64,000 nucleotides of DNA from Rhodococcus xishaensis (GTDB taxonomy: Bacteria > Actinomycetota > Actinomycetes > Mycobacteriales > Mycobacteriaceae), in the NCBI RefSeq assembly GCF_004011825.1, contig NZ_RKLO01000001.1, forward strand, positions 829,575 through 893,574. Reading direction: 5' to 3'. A program made the translations under genes and the position numbers. The notes beneath the pieces were generated by a model, which was given only the letters and a program-made list of their open reading frames with translations, did not search any database and was not told where the DNA came from. This document shows positions 24,682-35,610 of the stretch, in pieces. Each line of letters starts with the position of its first letter. The stretch's first letter is position 1.

Positions 24682-24709
24682 TACTGGTCAGTAGGACTAC
24701 TCGCCAGTA
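24682..24709. promoter_or_regulatory. Two tandem 12-bp TACT...AGTA operators before the acyl-CoA dehydrogenase gene
   Basis: TACTGGTCAGTA (24682-24693) and TACTCGCCAGTA (24698-24709) lie 16 bp apart centre to centre. Together they form a larger 28-bp palindrome centred at 24695/24696, with 11 of 14 positions paired. The second box abuts the AGGGGG ribosome-binding site of the downstream gene, so a bound regulator would block transcription or translation start. The regulator is not encoded next to it in an obvious way. Confidence 0.7.
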
Positions 24710-24720
24710 GGGGGTGCGGC

Positions 24721-26658
24721 ATGGTCGACACGTCAATCCCGAAGGTGACCGAGGAGCAAGCGCGCGCGGTCGCCGAGGAGGCCCGAGAGTCAGGCTGGGA
24801 CAAACCGTCCTTCGCCAAGGAACTCTTTCTCGGGCGTTTCCGGCTCGACTTGATTCATCCGTTCCCGCGACCGACCCCCGAATCCGCCGCGAAGGCAGAG
24901 GAGTTTCTCACGCGCCTCCGCGACTACTGCGCGGGGCTCGACGGCTCCGTCATCGAAGCTGAATCCAAGATTCCGGACGAGTACGTCCGTGGCTTCGCCG
25001 AACTCGGCTGCTTCGGTCTGAAGATTCCGGAGGAGTACGGTGGCCTGGGCCTTTCCCAGGTTGCGTACGGCCGCGCGTTGATGCTCGTCGGGTCCGTTCA
25101 CCCGAGCCTGGGCGCACTCGTGTCGGCGCACCAGTCGATCGGCGTTCCCGAACCACTCAAGCTTGCGGGCACGCCCGAGCAGAAGCGGGCGTTCCTTCCT
25201 CGCTGTGCCCGCGGCGCGATCTCCGCGTTCCTGCTCACCGAACCCGATGTCGGGTCCGACCCGGCCCGGCTGGCGTCGACCGCCGTGCCCATCGAGGACG
25301 GCGCCGCCTACGAGCTGGACGGCGTGAAGCTGTGGACCACGAACGGTGTCGTCGCCGAGCTGCTCGTCGTGATGGCTCGCGTGCCGAGGAGTGAGGGACA
25401 CCGGGGTGGAATCTCGGCGTTCGTCGTCGAGGCGGACTCGCCTGGCATCACCGTCGAACGACGTAACGCCTTCATGGGGTTGCGCGGCATCGAGAACGGC
25501 GTGACCCGCCTGTACAAGGTGCGGGTACCGAAGGAAAACCTCATCGGGCGTGAGGGAGACGGCCTCAAGATCGCCCTGACCACCCTCAACGCGGGCCGAC
25601 TCGCCATCCCGGCGCTGTGCGCAGGAGCCGGCAAGTGGTCGGTCAAGATCGCGCGGGAGTGGTCCGGAACCCGGGTGCAGTGGGGCAAGCCGGTCGGCGA
25701 GCACGGGGCTGTCGCGAGCAAGTTGTCGTTTATGACGGCCACCACCTACGCCCTCGAAGCGGTGCTGGAACTGTCGGGGCAAATGAGCGACGAGGGCCGC
25801 AACGACATCCGCATCGAGGCGGCGCTCGCGAAACTGTGGGCGAGTGAGATGGCGTGCGTCATCGGCGACGACCTGATCCAGGTCCGTGGCGGTCGCGGAT
25901 ACGAGACCGCGGCCTCGCTCGCCGCCCGCGGCGAGCGCGCGGTGCCCGCAGAGCAGGTGTCCCGGGATCTGCGGATCAACCGGATCTTCGAGGGTTCGAG
26001 CGAGATCATGCGCCTGCTCGTCGCCCGTGAGGCCGTCGACGCGCATCTCGCCGTGGCGGGTGATCTCGCCGACCCGCACGCCGACAACGCGGCCAAGATC
26101 CGGGCGGCGGCGAAGGCCAGCGGCTTTTACGCCAAGTGGCTACCGCAGCTCGTCACAGGGAAGGGGCAGGTGCCGACATCGTTCGGCGAATTCGGTTTCC
26201 TGGCTACGCATTTGAGGTTCGTTGAGCGACACTCGCGCAAGCTTGCCCGGTCCACGTTCTACGGCATGGCGCGGTGGCAGGCGGCGATGGAGAAGCAGCA
26301 GGGATTCCTCGGACGGGTGGTCGACATCGGTGCCGAGCTGTTCGCGATGGCGGCGGTGTGTGTTCGGGCTCAGATGCAGCTCGAGGACGACCCACTCGAA
26401 GGTGAGACCGCCTACGAGCTCGCCGACGCGTTCTGCCGTCAGGCCACGCTCAGGGTGGAGAAGCTGTTCGACGGACTGTGGAACAACACCGACGACGCGG
26501 ATCGTCGGCTCGCCGACGGAATACTTGACGGTCGGTTTGCTTGGCTCGAACGCGGGGTGCTCGACCAGAGCGACGGAACGGGTCCGTGGATCGCGGAATG
26601 GTTACCGGGAGCCTCGACAGAGGCGAACGTGGCGCGGCGGTTCCTCCCCACCACCTAG
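24721..26658 (+). CDS. Acyl-CoA dehydrogenase, long (VLCAD-like) form
   Basis: This 645-residue flavoenzyme is predicted to oxidise acyl-CoA to trans-2-enoyl-CoA in fatty-acid breakdown. The core (about 75-450) shows FAD and substrate motifs [11 protein letters not shown] and LWTTNG, and the C-terminal-domain signature [19 protein letters not shown], whose Glu is the likely catalytic base. A further C-terminal region of about 190 residues is the extension found in very-long-chain enzymes. The ATG at 24721 follows AGGGGG by 6 bases. The paired TACT...AGTA operators upstream suggest repression when fatty acids are absent. Natural chain length is not known. Confidence 0.9.
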   Translation: MVDTSIPKVTEEQARAVAEEARESGWDKPSFAKELFLGRFRLDLIHPFPRPTPESAAKAEEFLTRLRDYCAGLDGSVIEAESKIPDEYVRGFAELGCFGLKIPEEYGGLGLSQVAYGRALMLVGSVHPSLGALVSAHQSIGVPEPLKLAGTPEQKRAFLPRCARGAISAFLLTEPDVGSDPARLASTAVPIEDGAAYELDGVKLWTTNGVVAELLVVMARVPRSEGHRGGISAFVVEADSPGITVERRNAFMGLRGIENGVTRLYKVRVPKENLIGREGDGLKIALTTLNAGRLAIPALCAGAGKWSVKIAREWSGTRVQWGKPVGEHGAVASKLSFMTATTYALEAVLELSGQMSDEGRNDIRIEAALAKLWASEMACVIGDDLIQVRGGRGYETAASLAARGERAVPAEQVSRDLRINRIFEGSSEIMRLLVAREAVDAHLAVAGDLADPHADNAAKIRAAAKASGFYAKWLPQLVTGKGQVPTSFGEFGFLATHLRFVERHSRKLARSTFYGMARWQAAMEKQQGFLGRVVDIGAELFAMAAVCVRAQMQLEDDPLEGETAYELADAFCRQATLRVEKLFDGLWNNTDDADRRLADGILDGRFAWLERGVLDQSDGTGPWIAEWLPGASTEANVARRFLPTT

Positions 26659-26820
26659 TTCTGGCGGGCCGCCGGTCCTCGAAACCTGCCGCCGGTCGAT
26701 GCAAACCGACTTGTGTCGACCGGTGGAACCGGCGCACCCTTGTCGATGGATAATCGGTGTCGAGCCCCTGTGGTCGAACGAGCAGTCGCCGAAGGACCGG
26801 TTCGTCGCACGACCCGGGTT

Positions 26821-26860
26821 CGTCCATGCCGTGCCCACTCACCGTCCATGCCGTTCCCAC
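26821..26860 (+). repeat. 18-bp direct repeat upstream of hisD
   Basis: CGTCCATGCCGTGCCCAC (26821-26838) and CGTCCATGCCGTTCCCAC (26843-26860) match at 17 of 18 positions with a 22-bp period. They sit 22-60 bp before the hisD start, where a regulator of the his operon could bind; a chance duplication is equally possible. A weak -10-like GATAAT is at 26749-26754. The rest of the 223-bp gap shows nothing clear. Confidence 0.55.
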
Positions 26861-26881
26861 CGTCGCAGAGAGGACCCCTCA

Positions 26882-29990
<3,109 letters not shown>

Positions 29991-29995
29991 TGAAC

Positions 29996-30113
29996 ATGAG
30001 CGGAGCCGGCAGAGGGCAATCAGTGAGCGGTCTTATGAGCGGAGCCGGCAGAGGGGAATCAGTGAGCGGTCTTGTGAGCGGAGCCGGCGGAGCGAATCAG
30101 TGAGCACAGTCTT
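29996..30113 (+). repeat. Three 39-bp tandem repeats after hisB
   Basis: Units begin at 29996, 30035 and 30074 (the last slightly diverged and 40 bp). Each opens with ATGAGC or GTGAGC, contains GGAGCCGGC and ends in GTCTT. The array stays open in one frame as a 35-codon reading frame (29996-30103) of MSGAGRG-type repeats, whose TGA overlaps the GTG of the next gene. Each unit thus carries a potential start preceded by the purine-rich end of the previous unit. Confidence 0.85.
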
Positions 30114-30252
30114 CATCTATGTCCTCTTCTTGGCCGCGGGTTTCGCCATAGGCGGCGCGTACGCGATGTGGAAGGTCAACAAGCTGGCCTCGGGCGTGCT
30201 TGTGGCACTCGCGATCCTCGCTGGAGCATCAGGGGTCCTGCGGCTCATCTGA
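30100..30252 (+). CDS. Small membrane protein, 50 residues
   Basis: This short frame encodes two hydrophobic segments (VFIYVLFLAAGFAIGGAYAM and SGVLVALAILAGASGVLRLI) separated by WKVNKLA, giving a small two-span membrane protein. The GTG at 30100 overlaps the TGA of the repeat-encoded frame upstream. Position just after hisB suggests it belongs to the his transcript. I do not recognise a family and function is unknown. Confidence 0.6.
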   Translation: MSTVFIYVLFLAAGFAIGGAYAMWKVNKLASGVLVALAILAGASGVLRLI

Positions 30253-30291
30253 AGCGTGAGCTTTGATCGTCGCTGGCGTCTGCGCCGTTGT

Positions 30292-30456
30292 TCATAGCGC
30301 GTACTCCAGTGCTGTTGCGAGGTCGAACTTGGTGGCTCTTTTCCGGTTGGCTTCGATCGGCCGTGCCGCCGATCCGATCGAGATCTTCGACGCACGCCCG
30401 AACTGCTTCTGGTGCGGAGTCTGCGCGTTGAGCAGGTGGTGCTCGCCACAATCCAG
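30292..30456 (-). pseudogene. Unidentified coding remnant (C-terminal end of a lost gene)
   Basis: The minus strand here reads as about 50 codons with high-GC coding character ending in a proper stop (…GRASKISIGSAARPIE… to …LATALEYAL). A TGA cuts the frame a few codons upstream and there is no start codon. It looks like the tail of a truncated gene, in keeping with the transposase remnants nearby. I do not recognise the family. Confidence 0.35.
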
Positions 30457-30508
30457 ATGCTCCGCCGAGCATCATCCAGCCCCGAAACCGCAGCTCAGCG
30501 AGCGCCAA

Positions 30509-31093
30509 TCACGACTTTGCCGGCCCCTGCGCCCTGTTCCTCTCCGAGCCCCGCAGGAGATCGGAAATGCAGATATGCCCAGCCTTAGGTTTACCTGGAA
30601 GACTAATCGGCAAAAGGCCGGCGTGTTCGCGACGTTCATTAACTGAAAAAACGTACCGTGCAAATTGAGGCTTTACCTGCACGTCGGGGAACCGTGCGCG
30701 AAGCTTGTAGATAATTTCGTAACCCTCATCGTACCAGCCGAATACGTCTATCCCTGGACGCCAACGCGGTCGTGACGTGAAATCATCACACTCCTTTACG
30801 AAGAAATTTTGGAACCGGTCGGTCCACGTGAGTATCTTCTCGCCGAGGGCATCCTCAATCCCCATCTGATCGGGGAGAACGTATGCCTGCATCGGACGAC
30901 TGATTGTTACCAGCTCCTTCGAAGGCCATAGAGAACTGGGGTGACCGTGGTCGGGATAAACTCTTATGGTTAGCACTATGGGGCCGTCCTTACTAGGTTC
31001 TACACAGTTATCGGTGGCATTGGTATTTGGCTGGATCGGACGCCCGCCGTGCTTAGTGAGTGTCGGCCCACGGTACTCGACAGCGGTGGCCAT
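30509..31093 (-). CDS. Hypothetical protein of unknown function
   Basis: From an ATG at 31093 this frame encodes about 194 residues with a protein-like composition (for example GWYDEGYEIIYKLRARFPDVQV). By eye the DNA is less GC-rich than its neighbours, suggesting later arrival. The frame stays open upstream to 31555, joining a duplicated fragment of the secreted-protein gene at 35.6-37.2 kb, but that extension is probably accidental. No signal peptide, membrane segment or known motif seen. It could be intact or the 3' part of a broken gene. Confidence 0.4.
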   Translation of the reverse strand: MATAVEYRGPTLTKHGGRPIQPNTNATDNCVEPSKDGPIVLTIRVYPDHGHPSSLWPSKELVTISRPMQAYVLPDQMGIEDALGEKILTWTDRFQNFFVKECDDFTSRPRWRPGIDVFGWYDEGYEIIYKLRARFPDVQVKPQFARYVFSVNERREHAGLLPISLPGKPKAGHICISDLLRGSERNRAQGPAKS

Positions 31094-31418
31094 CGGGGTT
31101 GCGGAAGCCGAATGAAATCCGTCCGAAGTGTCTGACGATCCGTTTATAGGACCCGAGCTGCTCGCGAAAATTCTGGACCCGTTCGCCGCCGGGCTGCGGT
31201 CCCTGCCCGCCGCCCGCGACCTCACCGGTCCCCTGCACGGTAGTCGTCGAGGTAGGGGGCGAGGCGGAGTGCGGCGGACTGGGCAGACCTCCGACAGCGA
31301 CGGAATGCTATGAAATACCGAATAACGAGGCGCTCCCCAGGGTACGGCGCTCCCAGCTACCGCACAGCCGGGACCTGTGGGATCAATGGGTTCCGGCGGT
31401 GCGGTAGTGGTACCGACT

Positions 31419-31639
31419 AGGTCGGAAGCGTTCAACGCGGCCAGATACCAGCCGTCGACCCGCTTCTCGTAGGTGATGATGGCGTTGTCGGCCGCGTTGC
31501 TCTTCGACACGATCGACGGCACGCTGATCGTGTGGTTGGCCGGCAACACTTCCACGCGTCTGTCGCTCCAGACTTCGATGCCGCCGAAGCCCCCGACCGT
31601 GGTCAGTGTTCCGAGCGTGAACTGAACGCTGTCGCTGCC
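31419..31639 (-). repeat. 221-bp duplicated fragment of the secreted-protein gene (copy A)
   Basis: This segment matches 35753-35973 without gaps; I counted about 11 differences in 221 bp (about 95% identity). It encodes part of the C-terminal region of the secreted protein (EVLPANHTISVPSIVSK…VDGWYL…LNASDL) in the same orientation, but without the rest of that gene. Its upper end joins the IS5-family transposase remnant directly at 31640-31644. Confidence 0.9.
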
Positions 31640-31643
31640 GGGC

Positions 31644-31897
31644 GACTATCTCCGCACACGCGGCACTGGGGTGACGATCCCGGTCAAGACAGACCAGGCC
31701 GCCCACCGGAAGAAAGGGGTCAGCCGGTGGCTGGCCCCCGGGCCTTCGGCTCCGAGCCCGACAAGCGGCGTCACGCCGTCGAGTGCGGCGTCAACCCGCT
31801 CGAACAAAACCGTGCCGTGGCAACGCGATACGACAAACTTCCCGTCCGATAAACCGCCACTATCCGTATCGCCGCAATCAACCTGTGGCTCAACTGA
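31644..31897 (+). mobile_element. Degenerate IS5-family transposase, C-terminal remnant
   Basis: The + strand carries the typical C-terminal end of an actinobacterial IS5-family transposase: LRTRGTGVTIPVKTDQAAHRKK, then after a frameshift near 31715-31725 DKRRHAVECGVNPLEQNRAVATRYDKLPV, a premature TAA, and TIRIAAINLWLN up to a TGA at 31895. The N-terminal part is missing. TTGAGACACGGCC at about 31911-31923 may be the right terminal repeat. The element is dead, but records an insertion in the his-operon gap. Confidence 0.75.
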
Positions 31898-31986
31898 ACT
31901 GCTGACTATTGAGACACGGCCCGCCAAGCATCAAGCGTTTGTGCTTTGGTGGAAGGTGAGGTGGAACCCGTCGGAGGGGCAAGGCT

Positions 31987-34371
31987 ATGTCCATGTCATT
32001 CAGAGGTGTCGCCAATGTCGACATTCGTGATTCGATTCCGGACTGGGGGCCGTACGAGCAGCCGAAAGCCGAACCAGGTTCGCCCAATATTCTTTACATC
32101 GTGCTCGACGACGTGGGTTTCGGCGCACTCAGTTGCTACGGCGGACCGATCGAGACCCCCAACATCGATCGGATCGCCGCGAACGGACTGCGGTACGGGC
32201 AGTGGCACACCACGGCGCTGTGCTCACCGACCCGTTCCTGCCTGCTCACCGGTCGGAACCACACCACCAACGGCATGGGCTGTATCAGTGAGGCCTCCAC
32301 TGGTTTCCCCGGCTCGAACGGGCACGTCCCACCCGAGTGCGCCACACTGGCCGAGATCCTGGTGGATCATGGATACAGCACCGCAATGGTCGGCAAGTGG
32401 CACCTGTGTGCACAGGACGAAATGAATCTTGCTTCCAGCAAGCGCAATTGGCCGGTCGGCCGCGGCTTCGAGCGTTTCTACGGTTTCCTCGGCGGGGAGA
32501 CCAACCAGTGGTATCCCGACTTAGTGCATGACAACCATCCCGTGGAGCAGCCCTCGACCCCGGAGGAGGGCTATCACTTCGGCGTCGACATCACCGACAG
32601 GGCGCTGGAATACCTCGGCGACGTGAAAGCGATTGCCCCGGACCGCCCGGTGTTCCTGTACTACTCCCCGGGATGCGCGCACGCTCCGCACCAGGTACCC
32701 CGCGAATGGTCAGACCGGTACCGAGGCAGGTTCGATGAGGGCTACGAGGTGATGCGTGAGCAGATCCTGGCCCGGCAGAAGGAAATGGGCCTTGTCCCCC
32801 AAAACACCGAGCTACCCCCGCTCAACCCGATCGGAACATTCGAGACCCGCAGCGGCCCGGACGGCCAGCCGTTCCCGCCCCTGGACTTCACTCGGCCCTG
32901 GGACACCCTCTCTGCCGACGAGAAGCGCCTCTTCGCGCGCATGGCCGAGGTGTATTCGGGCTTCCTCTCGCACTGCGACGACCAGATCGGCCGTCTCCTG
33001 TCGTATCTCGAAGACATCGAGCAACTCGACAACACCATCATCGTTGTCGTCGCCGACAACGGTGCCAGTGGCGAGGGGGGACCGAACGGCTCGGTCAACG
33101 AGAACAAGATGTTCAACGGCGTTCCAGACGACCTGGAGGAAAACCTTTCGCAGTTGGACGAACTGGGCAGTACCACCACGTACAACCACTATTCGAATGG
33201 GTGGGCGATGGCCTTTTGCACCCCCTTCAAGTTGTGGAAGCGGTACACATTCAACGGCGGCACCTGTGATCCGTGCGTCATCTCCTGGCCCGCCGGAATC
33301 GAGGCCCGAGGTGAGACTCGCGACCAGTACCACCACGCCGTAGACCTGGTTCCGACTCTCCTCGACTGCCTCGACATCGAACTTCCGGAGACGGTCAAGG
33401 GCTACACCCAGCACCCGCTTCAGGGCGTGAGCATGCGCTACAGCTTCGATGCAGCCACCATCCCGACGGCCAAGCACACCCAGTTCTACTCGATGCTCGG
33501 CAGTCGGGGCATCTGGCACGATGGCTGGAAGGCCGTCACCACCCACCCCACGCTCAGTGGGTGGAGCCACTTCGCCGACGACGAGTGGGAGCTCTACCAC
33601 ACGGATGTGGACCGCGCCGAATTGCACAACCTCGCCGCCGAGGAACCCGGCAAGCTGGCCGAGCTCGTCGGACTGTGGTTCCACGAGGCGGGCGCCAACC
33701 AGGCCTTCCCACTCGACGACCGCGCACCTGTAGAGATCCTCACCGCCCCCCGCCCCCAGCAGGTGGCCCCGCGGAACCGATATGTCTACCGTCCCGGGGG
33801 CGCACCGTTGCCAGAATCCGTAGCGGTCAGCGTTCGCAACCGCTCGTACTCGATCGGTGCGCTCGTCGATGTTCCCGACCGCAGTATGCTCGCTGACCTT
33901 CTGGACGCAGGTCCGTCCGGGGTTCTGTTCGCACAAGGCGGACGATTCGGGGGGCACACGCTCTATGTCAAGGACGGCCGGCTGCGCTACGTCTACAACT
34001 TCCTGGGCATCGAGGAGCAGACGATCAGCGCGACCGAGGACTTGCCGACCGGCGAAAATCTCATACTGGCCGCGTCGTTCGAGAAGAAAGGCGAAGATCC
34101 GCCGGGTACTTCACGCGGGGTCCTTTCTCTCTACTACGGCGACCACAAGGTCGGCGAGGGCATGATCAGGACCCAGCCAGGCCCGTTCGGTCTCGCCGGT
34201 GCGGGACTCACAGTGGGTCGCGGTGGCGCCGACGCCGTTACCGACGACTATTCCGGTGATGCGCCATGGACGTTCACCGGGGGCAAGCTGAAACGAGTGG
34301 TGATCGACGTCAGCGGAGAGCCTTACGTCGACCTCGAACGCGAAGCCGTCGCTATGCTTTCGCGTGAATAG
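31987..34371 (+). CDS. Arylsulfatase-type sulfatase, large form
   Basis: This 794-residue enzyme is predicted to hydrolyse sulfate esters. The signature CSPTR (Cys79) is the formylglycine-modification motif, and metal-binding Asp41 and Asp42 lie in VLDDVGF. The segments GKWHL and DNGASGEGG match the sulfatase fold, and a C-terminal beta-rich domain extends from about 580. No signal peptide is seen, as in other long actinobacterial arylsulfatases. The ATG at 31987 follows GGAGGGG by 7 bases; ATG 31993 is an alternative. No sulfatase-modifying enzyme is encoded in the window. The substrate is unknown; use of sulfate esters as a sulfur source is a reasonable guess. Confidence 0.9.
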   Translation: MSMSFRGVANVDIRDSIPDWGPYEQPKAEPGSPNILYIVLDDVGFGALSCYGGPIETPNIDRIAANGLRYGQWHTTALCSPTRSCLLTGRNHTTNGMGCISEASTGFPGSNGHVPPECATLAEILVDHGYSTAMVGKWHLCAQDEMNLASSKRNWPVGRGFERFYGFLGGETNQWYPDLVHDNHPVEQPSTPEEGYHFGVDITDRALEYLGDVKAIAPDRPVFLYYSPGCAHAPHQVPREWSDRYRGRFDEGYEVMREQILARQKEMGLVPQNTELPPLNPIGTFETRSGPDGQPFPPLDFTRPWDTLSADEKRLFARMAEVYSGFLSHCDDQIGRLLSYLEDIEQLDNTIIVVVADNGASGEGGPNGSVNENKMFNGVPDDLEENLSQLDELGSTTTYNHYSNGWAMAFCTPFKLWKRYTFNGGTCDPCVISWPAGIEARGETRDQYHHAVDLVPTLLDCLDIELPETVKGYTQHPLQGVSMRYSFDAATIPTAKHTQFYSMLGSRGIWHDGWKAVTTHPTLSGWSHFADDEWELYHTDVDRAELHNLAAEEPGKLAELVGLWFHEAGANQAFPLDDRAPVEILTAPRPQQVAPRNRYVYRPGGAPLPESVAVSVRNRSYSIGALVDVPDRSMLADLLDAGPSGVLFAQGGRFGGHTLYVKDGRLRYVYNFLGIEEQTISATEDLPTGENLILAASFEKKGEDPPGTSRGVLSLYYGDHKVGEGMIRTQPGPFGLAGAGLTVGRGGADAVTDDYSGDAPWTFTGGKLKRVVIDVSGEPYVDLEREAVAMLSRE

Positions 34372-34437
34372 CAGCCCCGGGGTCGAGGCTCCGCCGTGAC
34401 TGCGTCAGGCGGACGGCGTCAGCGAGGGGAGTGAGCG

Positions 34438-35100
34438 ATGGTGGGTGACGCGGGAGAGAGGCAGTTCCGCCAGCTGACGACTCCTCGGTCTGCAGCGGTC
34501 GCGGGCATCCTCTTTGCTTTGCTGTTCGCGACCAGCCTGGTCTTGCTGCGCACAGCTCTCCCTGCAGACCCTCGTGTGGAGCCGACTTGGGTGGGACGAA
34601 GCGAGTCGAGAATCAGCGCCGCACTGGTGCTGGCTCCTTTCGCGGGCATAGCGTTCCTGTGGTTCATCGGCGTTGTCCGCGATCGGTTCGGGGAACTCGA
34701 GGACCGATTCTTCTCGACAGTGTTCATTGGCAGCGGACTGCTGTTTCTGGCTTGCGTTTTCGTCTCGATGGCGGTCGCCGGCGGCGTCTTGGCGGTCGGA
34801 CGGCACTCGAGTATTCCCCAGGACGGCATCGTGCACTTCGGACGAGAGGTGATGCTGCAGATCAACAATGTCTACGCGGTACGTATGGCCGGGGTCTTCA
34901 TGATCTCGTTGGGAACGATCTGGCTTCGCACAGGTCTGATGCCCCGGTGGCTCGCGGTGACGACGTATGTGCTCGCATTGACGCTGCTGCTGGTCGTGAG
35001 TCTCAGCCTGTGGGTCACCCTGGTGTTTCCTGCGTGGGTGTTGGTGATCAGCGTCTACATCCTGGTCGTCCGTCGTCAGGAATTTCACCAATCAGGCTGA
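34438..35100 (+). CDS. Hypothetical six-span membrane protein
   Basis: The 220-residue protein has six predicted membrane segments (about 18-36, 58-79, 90-118, 144-162, 170-190 and 194-210) and short loops. It starts 66 bp after the sulfatase stop, so the two may be co-transcribed. The overall pattern resembles uncharacterised actinobacterial membrane proteins; I cannot assign a family or activity. Confidence 0.65.
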   Translation: MVGDAGERQFRQLTTPRSAAVAGILFALLFATSLVLLRTALPADPRVEPTWVGRSESRISAALVLAPFAGIAFLWFIGVVRDRFGELEDRFFSTVFIGSGLLFLACVFVSMAVAGGVLAVGRHSSIPQDGIVHFGREVMLQINNVYAVRMAGVFMISLGTIWLRTGLMPRWLAVTTYVLALTLLLVVSLSLWVTLVFPAWVLVISVYILVVRRQEFHQSG

Positions 35101-35157
35101 CGGATCGCGGGCGAGGTGATCCGCACTCCAGAATTGTCCCCGACACGAACTCTCATC

Positions 35158-35571
35158 ATGGATACACAAAGATTCTTCGAGCTGGCGACACAATCCTTCG
35201 AAGTGTTCGGTGTTCTGGCGATGGTTCTCGGGTTCGTGTTCGCATTCTTCCTAGCTGGGCGCGCCTGGAGGCGCACAAGTGACGGTGGTCAGGCATTCAA
35301 GGCTTTGCGGGAGTCTCTCGGGGGAGCGATCCTGCTCGGCCTGGAACTACTCGTGGCGGCCGACATCGTCAAGACGGTCACGTCCACCCCTTCGCTGACG
35401 GATGCGGCTGTCCTGGGCGTGATCGTGCTGATCAGAACCGTACTGAGTCTGTCCATCCAAATCGAGATCGAGGGCGTTGCGCCCTGGAAGAAGGCTCTGG
35501 TGAGCGGGCCGCAGGTGCTTGCTCGCGCGGCTAGCACACCACCCCCGTCGGAATCGGATTCGGGTCGGTGA
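35158..35571 (+). CDS. DUF1622-like membrane protein
   Basis: The 137-residue protein has three hydrophobic stretches (EVFGVLAMVLGFVFAFFLAG, SLGGAILLGLELLVAADIV and AAVLGVIVLIRTVLSLSI). The segment LRESLGGAILLGLELLVAADIVKTV is typical of the DUF1622 family, whose function is unknown. An in-frame GTG at 35116 would add 14 residues; neither start has a clear ribosome-binding site. It follows the six-span membrane protein by 57 bp. Confidence 0.7.
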   Translation: MDTQRFFELATQSFEVFGVLAMVLGFVFAFFLAGRAWRRTSDGGQAFKALRESLGGAILLGLELLVAADIVKTVTSTPSLTDAAVLGVIVLIRTVLSLSIQIEIEGVAPWKKALVSGPQVLARAASTPPPSESDSGR

Positions 35572-35610
35572 GAAGGAGGGGCAGGTCGCCTACGGCAAGC
35601 TGGGGGATGG

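Noticed and set aside
29996-30113. CRISPR-like array
   Set aside because: The 39-bp units are contiguous with no unique spacers and only three copies.
30509-31555. A single 348-residue protein on the minus strand
   Set aside because: Its N-terminal 50 residues are a copied fragment of another gene and the middle is Arg/Pro-rich shadow-like sequence, so it is better read as a chance fusion.
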